Position numbers and translations under genes: made by a program. This document shows, piece after piece, positions 1 to 11,705 of a DNA stretch of 64,000 nucleotides (positions are counted from its first letter, which is position 1; every line of letters starts with the position of its first letter). The notes under the pieces are model-generated. The model was given only the letters and a program-made list of their open reading frames with translations, made no database searches and had not been told where the DNA came from. The stretch comes from Podarcis raffonei. Lineage: Eukaryota; Chordata; Lepidosauria; Squamata; Lacertidae. The DNA is taken from contig NC_070605.1 of assembly GCF_027172205.1 (NCBI RefSeq), forward strand, positions 51,547,804-51,611,803. Direction: 5' to 3'.

Positions 1-3000
1 TGAATCATCACAATTAAAAGAACAAACTCGTCTGAAGTTGTGGTTTCACTTAACAATCAGTGAAAGTGCAGATGTTAAACAGGGCCTTCATCTGTAAGAG
101 CAAATCACTCAGAGCTGAAAAACAGGCTTACGGTAAAAAGCACTGAACATAAAATGTAGCTTAGTCTTGGGAATGTAAGATAGTAGCTGTAGTTGCAGCT
201 CGACTCATTTGCTTATTTTCAGACTGCTTAGAAACGTAGAAGATATTCTGGTATTTAAACATCATTAGGCAAAGAAAGTGTTTAAACCTTTGGGTGACAT
301 TTAATGTTTCTGATGGCCGGTTAAGTCCATTGACTCCAGTGGGACTTGTATTTAACATTACAGGATTGCAGTTTAAGTTACACTAATATTTTATGCTGTT
401 AGTCAAGCTGGTTAAGAATATGTTTTCTCTCAAAGTCTGAATGATAATTATGTTAAGAGGAAAAAACCCACTTTAATCATATATCAAGACTTTGAACTCC
501 TATGCATCACTGGAGCCATTAGTCCATAGCTGGGGTGGGAAGGGGAGGGGAGAGAAGCTGCATTCCTAAAAATATGGGTTTGGACATTTTATGTAGTGCT
601 AAGGAAGACAAGCAACATAACTTCCATTACTAGTTCATATGCATCTCTTTAAGATGTGTTTGAAGTGTACAGGCATCTAATTTTTCCCTGTAAAAGAAGG
701 CAGCCGGTAAACCTTGGGATAGAAAAGGGTGACCACAAATTACATATATTAATGCTGTCATAAATATACTCTCAGCTATGCACATAATTGCACATAACAG
801 AATAAGCCATATTAGTAAACATGGCACATGGCCTTTTATTATATATACATTGGATTTGTTTTCTGAATTTTAAAATTTCATTATACTTCGTTTGTAAGTT
901 TGCTGCACTTCTTGTAATATTTTCCCCATGTATAGAGTACTGATGTGTTTTAAAAACAGTACATACGTGTCAGATTTATTGTGGGGACAATCTGTGACTA
1001 ATCGAGGTCTTCAGTAAGGTATGGATTATTGTATGTCAAATAGCATTGTGTGGCTGTCAGAAGAAAAATATAGAAGGTATATTCCCAATTTTTTGTAAAA
1101 TGGAGGGGGTTTTGCATACATTTTTACTCTTTAAGGACACATATTCTGCTAATTATGTATTTCTTTTGTGTTGAATTTTACATAAAACAATTATTTTCTA
1201 TTTTTACTCTAAAATATTTGTGCATAAAATTGTCAATATAGTAAAGAAAATAAAATTTTACACAACAAAATGTTTTGTCTTCTGTACATTCACAAAGTGT
1301 ATATAACTTTTTGCAGTGCTTTCTTAGTAAATTTAGTAGATGTGACATGTAGTAGAAAAGGAAGAGAGAATGCAAATGATAAAAAATATCATTGCTCCAG
1401 CATTTCTGCAGTTTGTGCATCTCTTAAATTCATTGGTAGACATTTTGCTTGATTGCGAAACAAATGTCAAGCTGTACAATGGTGCTTTCCTTTCATCGTC
1501 TGGGTAGACTTCCATAAAGCCCCAAAATTTGCTCTGAGAATTCCCCCAGACCTAAGAAGCCAATTTTGGGGTCACACAAATGGCTACAGGGAGGAAGAAA
1601 AAATCCATTGTGCAGGTTGAAATTGTATGAACTGCCACTGGATGTCGCCCAGTGTAACTTCAGCATAATTTCAGTGTTTGCAATAATAGTAATGGGTAAT
1701 TCTTGCAAAATAATGGCACTAAGGAAATCAGTAAAGTTCCTAAGACAACAATGCTTCAATTTGTGTATACAACAAATATATCTTAAGTTGGATTTCTTCA
1801 CCTTTTTACTATCTGAATTAGCATCATTATTTTTCAGTCTATGTATATTGTCACAAATGCTCTAATCTGCTTCTGCTGTTGCTCTGAACCCCAGCAGAGC
1901 CCATCTTAGCTATTATGGAAGCATACCTGTAAAACAGCAGAATAACCTCTATTTTTGCTGGATTATTTCACTGCATGTATCAGTGGTACATTTTCAGTCC
2001 TACAGCATCCCAAACTCACAGTTGTATTTAAAAGCAGCAGGATAAAATAATAGCCTGTGGGGGCAGCTCTGCACAGCAGCTTATAGATTTGAGCTATTTT
2101 TGTTAAACATCTTGTGCCTTCCTTTTGGCCTCGGTGAAACCAGGCAGCTGCCTCAGCAACAGCCAAAGGATGCAGTCCATTAGTAACTGGCTGAGTTGTA
2201 GTTCAGAGGCGCACCCCAGAAACCTAAAGATGAAAACTGGCAAGTTGCATTCATTTCTGCTTTGTCCTTGAGTGAAAGACAAGTGGATTGCAAATAAAAA
2301 TCCTTCAGAAATCCAGAATTTGGTCCCCTCCCCCAATGAAATCTGTACTTAGATCTGATGTGCTGACAAGGGATGAAAGGTTAATCCCCACATAGTCCTT
2401 TCTGCTTCCAGCTCAACATGTGCTCAAGTTTTAACTTATGCCACTCTGCCTATCAAAATGCACAGGAGGGGGGGGGGAGGTGTGATTTCAAAGACTGTTC
2501 ACCGGGCAGGCCTCTTCCCAGACCAGGTCTCTTCCAAGGTGTTCCAGTATGAGTTTATATATCCAGCAAACCCTGTATCTGCAATGTATGTCTGCGCTAC
2601 TGGTGCCTTAAACTAGGGCATTAATGACTGGTTGGCTTCTAAATTGTCCAGCATTTCTTTAATTGCTGGAGCCTCAGTTGACAGCTTTCCTCTAGATTCA
2701 AGAGCTACTTGACAGTGAAGGTACCTTTCTGGACCACTTGCCAAAGTCCTTTGGTGAGCCTTAACAACTTGTGTCTGGGATTCCTCAAGTACTGCCTAAT
2801 CCCTTACATGCCAGCCTGGTCACTTAGGTCTTCTAGGGAGTTGCTGTTTGTGGTCCTCCATGTTTCAGAATACATCCTTACCAAAATACTAAGTAATGTA
2901 TAAAAGGACATTTTTAAAAAAACCCATCACCCAAATGTGGGTGTTTTCTTGCCACCGCTAATGCCAAAGATACCACTTGGACACTATATTTGTAGTATTC

Positions 3001-3258
3001 AGATTCACAAGGTAGCATCATTGAACAAACACCATGCCCCTTATAGGTTGCATGCATATGTCTAAAAGCACTTACTGACTATTCTAAATTTTTGGTTTGA
3101 TTTGCTGAAATAAAAATTACCATATATAGTAGCTACAATATGCGTGCTGAAAAACCAGGCTGACTGAGAGTCAAAGTGCCCTGAACACTTAACACTTAAG
3201 TGGATCAAGGGTCCCATCTAATGAACAGTCTTCTTCTTCTTCTTCTTCTTCTTCTTCT
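1..3258 (+). repeat. Left copy of a near-identical 3.26-kb direct duplication
   Basis: This stretch is repeated almost base for base at 8311-11568, with a constant offset of 8310 bp. The only clear difference I found is T at 915 versus C at 9225; even the G-run near 2468 has the same length. The left end is cut by the window, so the copy may extend further left. Identity stops inside a (TTC)n tract (3229-3258), after which this copy continues into a truncated MITE and then into GABPA intron and exons. The right copy lies downstream of the GABPA stop codon. This left copy is therefore probably GABPA 3'-flank sequence displaced upstream of a second set of terminal exons by tandem duplication, or an assembly duplication. 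I see no coding region of its own. Confidence 0.9.
3229..3258. repeat. (TTC)n microsatellite at the duplication junction
   Basis: About ten TTC units. The corresponding tract at 11541-11586 is longer. Copy identity ends inside this tract, so it marks the breakpoint joining the end of one duplication unit to the start of the next. Confidence 0.85.
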
Positions 3259-3407
3259 GAGTGTTCCGGATTGCAAATGTTCTTTGGAACCTGAACATCC
3301 GATGCAGCTTCCGCAGCCAATCTCAAGTGATGCATTGGTTTTCAAACGTTTTCAGAAGTCAAATGGACTTCTGGAACGGATTCTGTTCGAGAACCAAGGT
3401 GTGACTG
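3259..3407. mobile_element. Truncated Tigger-like MITE remnant
   Basis: The right end reads GAGAACCAAGGTGTGACTG followed by TA. It resembles the terminal repeats of the Tigger-like MITEs at 47741-47930 and 47947-48179 (ACCGAGGTnCCACTG|TA). The left end is missing and abuts the (TTC)n tract, as expected if the duplication breakpoint cut the element. Confidence 0.5.
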
Positions 3408-3775
3408 TACATGCAAAATCAGAAGGTATTTGCATAAATTAGAGTAGTCACAAAATTTGGGGTAACATTGATGCACACTTCAGATTTGTGGTGGCAGAGC
3501 CCTTAAGCTTTTCAATAAAAATAGAAAAATGATAGTATAGACAGGGGAGGGGAATGGCAGGTGAGATGCTATGCTTACCCATCCTCCACAGGACACTTTG
3601 ACAGGTGACTTGGGCTGACTGCTATCACATCACCTGACATCAACATATCAGGTGACCCTGTTTCAAAGGAAAGAATCAGGAGCATGCTCTTAGGAGTGCC
3701 TGCATGGAGGCTCAGTGGTCTGCAGAAAGAACCAGAATTTTTAGGAATACTCTATTGTAATAAATTACATGCTGT

Positions 3776-3779
3776 GGCG

Positions 3780-3814
<35 letters not shown>
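3776..3814. repeat. (GC)n(CA)n microsatellite
   Basis: Alternating GCGCGC followed by CACACA. Such purine-pyrimidine alternation is prone to Z-DNA. It lies in the GABPA intron upstream of the first exon in the window. Confidence 0.9.
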
Positions 3815-4771
3815 CCCTTTGTAGTTATCTCTCTCCTCCCTCCAAATAGGCTTGAACTCAAGCTGGGTTGCAGAGGATGATACTTGCTGAAAGAAGCTTG
3901 CTTATTGATACTGCCTTAACTCCATTTGGGATAAGCTGGAGTCTGCAGACTCTTGAGTACCCCTTATCCCAGCAGGGTTTTCAGTCAGTGCTGATTGGCA
4001 CCAACTGCAAACTTAGCTTTTGTATCAGGCAGGTGGCCATGACTTTGGTATACCAGCTTTATGGGCCCAATAACGAACCTAGGTGGGCCTGATTTGGCCC
4101 ATGAGTCAAAGGTTCCCCCTCTACAGACTAGTTGACAAGCCGTCACTACTTCACAACTCAGAAATTCATTTTGTGTATAATACAAACTCTTTAATTATAC
4201 AGAGATTGGTTTCCCTAGTTATGCAGACAAACTGAAAGACTTGCTGTGCCAAAAACCACTGTTTCTGATGCAGCATTGTAACTAATAATAATAAAAAATG
4301 AAAATACTTCGGTGTTCCAGGCATATTGCTGTAGGGAACTAACTCCATCACAAATGTTTATTTCCAAGTGCTAGGCAATGACACCATTTTTCAGATGACT
4401 TATTGATAATGCTGTTGGACGTTATCTGGTCTTTGGTTATAGAAGGGCTGAATAAAGCTGTTTGTATACCCTTCAGAGAAAATATTAAAACTACTCTATC
4501 TCCAGTTCAATATCCCTTCATCTGTATAGTGCAGATTACTGGAGCTAAAGTTTAAGAAAATGATCTCATAATGTAAATTCACCAGCATTTGTAATATTTT
4601 ATTACATGTTCCTCTGTTCTTTAACTAGCTCATATGATTATATTCCATGTCAAATGTCTGTAATATCTTGGGCTGTTCCTGTGTCTTGGTATCTGACATG
4701 GGAATTTCTGCTTATGCATCTAATACCCATTTCTAATCTTATGGGTATATAATCATATGTTTTCTCTGTAG
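3815..4771 (+). other. GABPA: GABPA intron, 3' part
   Basis: Non-coding sequence leading to the acceptor TTTCTCTGTAG at 4761-4771. I recognise no repeat or gene in it. Short open frames on both strands have no recognisable content. Confidence 0.6.
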
Positions 4772-4912
4772 CTGTGCAGATTATTCCAGCATCTGTACAG
4801 CCGGCTACTCCAACCACTATTAAAGTCATCAACAGCAGTGCAAAGACAGCAAAAGTGCAGAGAGCACCAAGGATTTCTGGAGAAGATAGAAGTTCACCTG
4901 GGAACAGAACAG
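4772..4912 (+). CDS. GABPA: GABPA exon: end of the linker before the ETS domain (third-last coding exon)
   Basis: GABPA (GABP-alpha) is an ETS-family transcription factor that pairs with the ankyrin protein GABPB and activates genes such as those for mitochondrial components. This 141-bp exon follows a pyrimidine-rich tract ending in TAG and is followed by GTATTT. It reads VQIIPASVQPATPTTIK, then VINSSAKTAKVQRAPRI, then SGEDRSSPGNRT, matching vertebrate GABPA around residues 268-315. It begins with two bases of a split codon and ends with one base (G) that the next exon completes to Gly. It belongs to the linker between the pointed domain and the ETS domain. I see no disruption. If the duplication around it is real, this may be a second copy of the exon. 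Confidence 0.95.
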
Positions 4913-5572
4913 GTATTTTCTTTTAACTAAAACCAAAAGATTTTAAGTATCCATTATAGTATGAATATTCCAGTCCATAGAGAGTACTGTAGAATTTGTT
5001 AGTATCTTAGAAGAACAAAGGTCAGTTTTATTTGAATGAGCAAAGTTCCTATTTCTTAAAATAATTTATCTCAACCTGAAGACTCTTGGAGGAAGAACCA
5101 TCAAGACAGAAAAAATAATGATTTCATAGCTGGTAGATAAAAGAATGCCCATCTTGTGCAACAGAGAGAATAGACACAACAAAAATAGATTTTAAAATTA
5201 ACATTAATGAAAGATACAAACTCCATAAAGCTATTTTTTAAATAAAGTTGGGATATGAGGTTTTTAATACACCAGTGTATTGATTGCAGATTTGCTTCAG
5301 GTTAAGGGTAATTTTTCTACAATAGTAGGGTAATAGGACCCATTAAAATGGTACACAATGTAAGCAAGCTTTCAAGTTAAACTTTTTTTTTATCAGTCAG
5401 GATATTTACTTTATCTTGAGTATATTTTATGTTTAATTTCTTACCCCAAGGAGTTTAGTTTACTGGAAAGCTTATTCACTTAAAGCTTTTTAGTCTATTT
5501 CACAAGTGAGGCTCATAATGAGATGAAAAACATGGTTTTACATTTGCATTTTAATCATTTCATTCTCAATAG
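4913..5572 (+). other. GABPA: GABPA intron between the third- and second-last coding exons
   Basis: A 660-bp AT-rich intron with GT at 4913 and an AG at 5571-5572 (TTCTCAATAG). Nothing recognisable inside. Confidence 0.85.
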
Positions 5573-5765
5573 GAAACAATGGCCAGATCCAACTCTGGCA
5601 ATTTTTGCTTGAGCTTCTGACTGACAAAGATGCTCGAGACTGCATTTCATGGGTTGGTGATGAAGGAGAGTTCAAACTAAATCAACCAGAACTAGTTGCA
5701 CAGAAATGGGGACAACGTAAAAATAAGCCTACTATGAACTATGAGAAACTCAGCCGTGCTTTACG
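5573..5765 (+). CDS. GABPA: GABPA exon: ETS domain, N-terminal two thirds
   Basis: This 193-bp exon encodes [50 protein letters not shown] and [13 protein letters not shown], which are ETS helices 1 and 2, the beta hairpin and most of recognition helix 3. The conserved ETS tryptophans and the SRALR segment are present. In GABPA the two arginines of this segment (376 and 379 in mammalian numbering) contact the GGA core. The second arginine codon is split by the intron (CG|G). The donor is GTAAGT, and a CR1-derived sequence begins immediately after it. No stop or frameshift is seen. Confidence 0.97.
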
Positions 5766-6915
5766 GTAAGTTAAGAACATAAGAACTGCTTATACTGGAT
5801 CAGATCAGAGTCTGATTCTAACAATAACCCCCAGTTGCCCACAGAACTTCACAAACAGAGCATGAAGGTGATGGCTTTCCTGTTGTTTGTCCCTGGCATG
5901 TGGTATTCTAAAGTACACTGCTTTTGAATATTCTGGTTCCATTTACATTCCATGAATTTTCTAATTCCCTTTTAAACTTTAATGGCCATATCCACAAACT
6001 GTGGCAGCGAATTCTTTTGTTAACTATGTATTATGTGAAGTACTTCCTTTGGTCTGTCATAAGTCCAGTGTCAATTTATGAAGAATAGTAAATTAATTAA
6101 TTAAATTGAATACTGCTCATCATATTGATTTAGACAATACTTTAAAGTGGCTTCCCCTTCTGAATGTGTGGACTTCAGTGAACTATTAACTTTAATTAAC
6201 TGCATGCTGTCACATATACTAACTGTACTTTATAGCCAGCTAAATACTCTAGGAAAGTCAGCTGAAGGCAAAATTTAACTATTCATTGTAATAAGGCAAT
6301 ATGTCTAAATGTTGAAAGTTTAACTAAAACCCATAATCCCTCAGCTTCCAATGGTGAATACACATTATTATTTTCCACAAAACTATAATGACAGTGTACA
6401 TGCAGCCCATCTCCTGAACGTGTATCCATGTTGTCCTATCACAAGCATGGTGATTCTGTTGTGCATTCAGTGGTGTTGAACTCCACAAGACCCAGTTTCG
6501 TGCATAAAGCAATGGCAAAGTAGATTCTTTCTGCTGCATTGGTTAAATTGAGCAAACAAGTATGCAAGGCTGCATATATCAGAACACTCATTTGCACTGA
6601 CTGTTGGTTTCTCTAGGTGATAAGAAAGTAGGCTCAAGTGTCCCTCTGAAGCCTCCATTCAGATAGACATTCTCAAACAGTTGAGGCTGCACTGTAATTC
6701 AGGGCCTACAAAAGGAAAATAAGTTTGTGATGGTCTGCAAAGTCATCCTTACATTTTGCCACCTTCGCGATCTTGTTAGATGTGAGGCAAGGGGCATGCT
6801 TTAAGTTAGAAAGGCAGCTTATTTTTCTCTTTGTCAAATTTTATAGTTATCATCCGTGTTAGTTATCATCAGTTACTTTTTCAAGGAATTTTTGTTCCCT
6901 TTTTTCTAAATGAAG
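5766..6915 (+). other. GABPA: Last GABPA intron
   Basis: A 1150-bp intron splitting the codon of an ETS recognition-helix arginine. The first ~300 bp after the donor are a degraded CR1 3' end. The remainder is AT-rich with nothing recognised. The acceptor is TTTTTTCTAAATGAAG at 6900-6915. Confidence 0.85.
5772..6075 (-). mobile_element. Degraded CR1 LINE 3' end in the last GABPA intron
   Basis: It begins TAAGAACATAAGAACTG and then reads CTGGATCAGATCAGAG. This is the reverse complement of the common reptile CR1 3' end (about TGATCCAGCAGGGCTCTTCTTATGTTCTTA). Later parts (CCTTTTAAA; TATGTATTATGTGAAGTACTTCCTTTGGTCTGTC) resemble the upstream 3' UTR of that family; compare 45190-45560. The copy is old and diverged. 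Confidence 0.6.
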
Positions 6916-7144
6916 GTATTACTACGATGGAGACATGATCTGCAAAGTGCAAGGCAAGAGGTTTGTATACAAATTTGTCTGTGACTTGAAGACTCTCATT
7001 GGGTACAGCGCAGCAGAGTTGAACCGGTTGGTCACAGAGTGTGAACAAAAGAAACTGGCCAAGATGCAACTCCATGGTATTGCACAGCCCGTCACAGCAG
7101 TTGCACTGGCTACGGCATCTCTGCAAACAGAAAAAGATAACTGA
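6916..7144 (+). CDS. GABPA: GABPA terminal coding exon: end of the ETS domain and C-terminus
   Basis: It starts with the third base of the split Arg codon, then reads [20 protein letters not shown], the final strands of the ETS fold. It continues with [18 protein letters not shown], helices used for GABPB contact in the known complex, and ends [11 protein letters not shown] with a TGA stop at 7142-7144. The 75 residues match the vertebrate GABPA C-terminus in length and sequence, and nothing is broken. Together with the two exons upstream it gives a complete ETS domain. Confidence 0.97.
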
Positions 7145-8310
7145 GTACCAGGACCTAAAAGCTTGGGAGCATGAGGCCTTTCTTGTATATCGAGCAGTTT
7201 CTGGTCCTAAAATGGGAGCTACTTCATTCCTTGGCAGTTCAATATGATGCATGGTTTTTCTACGGAGAACTGAGACTCCCATAAATTTGGATCTTTTTCA
7301 CGTAAAGGTATATATTTCATGTATGTTAAAGGCACTCCAGATTCTTCAGCATGAAGACAGACATGATGTGACAAGTTGCTGGATCGGTAAGAGAGCTCAA
7401 AATTGGTTGGTGCCATGTTATGCCATACTCACAATTTGTCCAGCGTTTTGAGAAATTGAAGCATATTTACACGATGTGAACCTGTCAATATTCTGAATTT
7501 AGTTCTCTGCACTTCCATTTCTAAGCTACCAAATTAAAAGTAATGTATTTCCAGAGGTAAGGCAGCTACTCTTAACCATGCTCATTATCTAAGCATGTCA
7601 GGCTGTAAAAAACACACTGAAAAGTACCGTGCTCCTAAGATGATTTCTCATCGCAAAAGAAGTGTACTATAGGCAGAATTGGGAGATCACTGCTAAAGAG
7701 AAATCCAAATTTAAGTCCAGCAAGGTCAAAAACCAATTATGAGTATTTTGATAAAATATGTAGATAACGTGTATTTGAGGGAAAGTGCTCAACTATCTTG
7801 AGAGACATTGCTAAGCTTAATGTCTGGCACAAAAAAAGTTTTCCACATTTTTCCTATTACGAGATTAAAAACTTGAAATGCTGTCTCTCATCCAAAGAAT
7901 AGGTTTTGCTTTGTTTTAATCTACACTGCAGAGTATATCAGCTGATTCTGCGTATACTTGCAGTGTAGCTGACTTTGATCTGAAGACTTAAGTTAATCAC
8001 AGAGAGAAGCCCCTACCTGTTGAGAAATAAAATGTAATCTGCAGGTAAATTGATAAGAAAAGAAGTTTGACTTCTCAATGTTATATAGACCTCTGTATTA
8101 AGATACAGAAAAATGCAGTTTTCTTTAAATTCCTTAAATTTCCAAGTTGTTGTTATGATGCTTTGGAAAGAAAAGGGTGTGTATCACTCATAGTTAATTA
8201 ACATTTTTAAAAAGATAACCAAATTAAATCTAGATAAGCTTATGCTATTTTTCTTTGCCTTCCCTTTGTTTGGTATAAATATCCCTTTGTTCTGAATGTA
8301 GGCTTTTTGT
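7145..8310 (+). other. GABPA: GABPA 3' UTR, proximal part
   Basis: AT-rich sequence after the GABPA stop with no repeat that I recognise. A canonical AATAAA lies at 8026-8031. The mammalian GABPA 3' UTR is several kilobases long, so the real end may lie further on, inside the duplicated segment (AATAAA at 9559-9564). That extension is inference. Confidence 0.6.
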
Positions 8311-11300
8311 TGAATCATCACAATTAAAAGAACAAACTCGTCTGAAGTTGTGGTTTCACTTAACAATCAGTGAAAGTGCAGATGTTAAACAGGGCCTTCA
8401 TCTGTAAGAGCAAATCACTCAGAGCTGAAAAACAGGCTTACGGTAAAAAGCACTGAACATAAAATGTAGCTTAGTCTTGGGAATGTAAGATAGTAGCTGT
8501 AGTTGCAGCTCGACTCATTTGCTTATTTTCAGACTGCTTAGAAACGTAGAAGATATTCTGGTATTTAAACATCATTAGGCAAAGAAAGTGTTTAAACCTT
8601 TGGGTGACATTTAATGTTTCTGATGGCCGGTTAAGTCCATTGACTCCAGTGGGACTTGTATTTAACATTACAGGATTGCAGTTTAAGTTACACTAATATT
8701 TTATGCTGTTAGTCAAGCTGGTTAAGAATATGTTTTCTCTCAAAGTCTGAATGATAATTATGTTAAGAGGAAAAAACCCACTTTAATCATATATCAAGAC
8801 TTTGAACTCCTATGCATCACTGGAGCCATTAGTCCATAGCTGGGGTGGGAAGGGGAGGGGAGAGAAGCTGCATTCCTAAAAATATGGGTTTGGACATTTT
8901 ATGTAGTGCTAAGGAAGACAAGCAACATAACTTCCATTACTAGTTCATATGCATCTCTTTAAGATGTGTTTGAAGTGTACAGGCATCTAATTTTTCCCTG
9001 TAAAAGAAGGCAGCCGGTAAACCTTGGGATAGAAAAGGGTGACCACAAATTACATATATTAATGCTGTCATAAATATACTCTCAGCTATGCACATAATTG
9101 CACATAACAGAATAAGCCATATTAGTAAACATGGCACATGGCCTTTTATTATATATACATTGGATTTGTTTTCTGAATTTTAAAATTTCATTATACTTCG
9201 TTTGTAAGTTTGCTGCACTTCTTGCAATATTTTCCCCATGTATAGAGTACTGATGTGTTTTAAAAACAGTACATACGTGTCAGATTTATTGTGGGGACAA
9301 TCTGTGACTAATCGAGGTCTTCAGTAAGGTATGGATTATTGTATGTCAAATAGCATTGTGTGGCTGTCAGAAGAAAAATATAGAAGGTATATTCCCAATT
9401 TTTTGTAAAATGGAGGGGGTTTTGCATACATTTTTACTCTTTAAGGACACATATTCTGCTAATTATGTATTTCTTTTGTGTTGAATTTTACATAAAACAA
9501 TTATTTTCTATTTTTACTCTAAAATATTTGTGCATAAAATTGTCAATATAGTAAAGAAAATAAAATTTTACACAACAAAATGTTTTGTCTTCTGTACATT
9601 CACAAAGTGTATATAACTTTTTGCAGTGCTTTCTTAGTAAATTTAGTAGATGTGACATGTAGTAGAAAAGGAAGAGAGAATGCAAATGATAAAAAATATC
9701 ATTGCTCCAGCATTTCTGCAGTTTGTGCATCTCTTAAATTCATTGGTAGACATTTTGCTTGATTGCGAAACAAATGTCAAGCTGTACAATGGTGCTTTCC
9801 TTTCATCGTCTGGGTAGACTTCCATAAAGCCCCAAAATTTGCTCTGAGAATTCCCCCAGACCTAAGAAGCCAATTTTGGGGTCACACAAATGGCTACAGG
9901 GAGGAAGAAAAAATCCATTGTGCAGGTTGAAATTGTATGAACTGCCACTGGATGTCGCCCAGTGTAACTTCAGCATAATTTCAGTGTTTGCAATAATAGT
10001 AATGGGTAATTCTTGCAAAATAATGGCACTAAGGAAATCAGTAAAGTTCCTAAGACAACAATGCTTCAATTTGTGTATACAACAAATATATCTTAAGTTG
10101 GATTTCTTCACCTTTTTACTATCTGAATTAGCATCATTATTTTTCAGTCTATGTATATTGTCACAAATGCTCTAATCTGCTTCTGCTGTTGCTCTGAACC
10201 CCAGCAGAGCCCATCTTAGCTATTATGGAAGCATACCTGTAAAACAGCAGAATAACCTCTATTTTTGCTGGATTATTTCACTGCATGTATCAGTGGTACA
10301 TTTTCAGTCCTACAGCATCCCAAACTCACAGTTGTATTTAAAAGCAGCAGGATAAAATAATAGCCTGTGGGGGCAGCTCTGCACAGCAGCTTATAGATTT
10401 GAGCTATTTTTGTTAAACATCTTGTGCCTTCCTTTTGGCCTCGGTGAAACCAGGCAGCTGCCTCAGCAACAGCCAAAGGATGCAGTCCATTAGTAACTGG
10501 CTGAGTTGTAGTTCAGAGGCGCACCCCAGAAACCTAAAGATGAAAACTGGCAAGTTGCATTCATTTCTGCTTTGTCCTTGAGTGAAAGACAAGTGGATTG
10601 CAAATAAAAATCCTTCAGAAATCCAGAATTTGGTCCCCTCCCCCAATGAAATCTGTACTTAGATCTGATGTGCTGACAAGGGATGAAAGGTTAATCCCCA
10701 CATAGTCCTTTCTGCTTCCAGCTCAACATGTGCTCAAGTTTTAACTTATGCCACTCTGCCTATCAAAATGCACAGGAGGGGGGGGGGAGGTGTGATTTCA
10801 AAGACTGTTCACCGGGCAGGCCTCTTCCCAGACCAGGTCTCTTCCAAGGTGTTCCAGTATGAGTTTATATATCCAGCAAACCCTGTATCTGCAATGTATG
10901 TCTGCGCTACTGGTGCCTTAAACTAGGGCATTAATGACTGGTTGGCTTCTAAATTGTCCAGCATTTCTTTAATTGCTGGAGCCTCAGTTGACAGCTTTCC
11001 TCTAGATTCAAGAGCTACTTGACAGTGAAGGTACCTTTCTGGACCACTTGCCAAAGTCCTTTGGTGAGCCTTAACAACTTGTGTCTGGGATTCCTCAAGT
11101 ACTGCCTAATCCCTTACATGCCAGCCTGGTCACTTAGGTCTTCTAGGGAGTTGCTGTTTGTGGTCCTCCATGTTTCAGAATACATCCTTACCAAAATACT
11201 AAGTAATGTATAAAAGGACATTTTTAAAAAAACCCATCACCCAAATGTGGGTGTTTTCTTGCCACCGCTAATGCCAAAGATACCACTTGGACACTATATT

Positions 11301-11568
11301 TGTAGTATTCAGATTCACAAGGTAGCATCATTGAACAAACACCATGCCCCTTATAGGTTGCATGCATATGTCTAAAAGCACTTACTGACTATTCTAAATT
11401 TTTGGTTTGATTTGCTGAAATAAAAATTACCATATATAGTAGCTACAATATGCGTGCTGAAAAACCAGGCTGACTGAGAGTCAAAGTGCCCTGAACACTT
11501 AACACTTAAGTGGATCAAGGGTCCCATCTAATGAACAGTCTTCTTCTTCTTCTTCTTCTTCTTCTTCT
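8311..11568 (+). repeat. Right copy of the 3.26-kb direct duplication (GABPA 3' flank)
   Basis: It matches 1-3258 at an 8310-bp offset, including homopolymer lengths, with one clear mismatch (C at 9225). It starts 1166 bp after the GABPA stop codon and probably contains the distal part of the GABPA 3' UTR; an AATAAA lies at 9559-9564. On its right the (TTC)n tract is longer (to about 11586) and continues into the reversed 3' end of an L2 LINE. That makes this copy look like the one in the ancestral context. Short open frames inside it occur identically in both copies and resemble no known protein. Confidence 0.9.
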
Positions 11569-11586
11569 TCTTCTTCTTCTTCTTCT
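11569..11586. repeat. Extra (TTC)n units in the right duplication copy
   Basis: TTC repeats continue here past the point where the left copy diverges. Together with the TTG/CAA units that follow, they look like the microsatellite tail of the reversed L2 element next to them. Confidence 0.8.
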
Positions 11587-11705
11587 ACAACAACAACAAC
11601 AAATTTATATCCCACTCATCTGACTGTATTGCCTCAGCCACTCTGGGTGGCTTCCAACAAATTAAAACACAGTAAGGCATCAAACATTAAAAACTTCCTC
11701 TATAC
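11587..11705 (-). mobile_element. L2 LINE 3' end, reversed
   Basis: The reverse complement reads GTTTTTAATGTTTGATGCC ... GGAAGCCACCCAGAGTGGCT ... and ends in a TTG-type tail. This parallels the 3' end of the intact L2 at 32960-33092. It is a 5'-truncated copy with moderate divergence, lying between GABPA and APP. Confidence 0.75.

Noticed and set aside
161-2903. Small open frames repeated identically at 8471-11213
   Set aside because: Their conservation between the copies reflects the recent duplication and not selection; they run on both strands, overlap and match nothing known.
3259-3407. Additional GABPA exon upstream of 4772 (open frame with SVPDCKCSLEPEHPMQ)
   Set aside because: The sequence is related to Tigger-like MITEs (terminal repeat followed by TA) and does not resemble GABPA protein or carry plausible splice sites.
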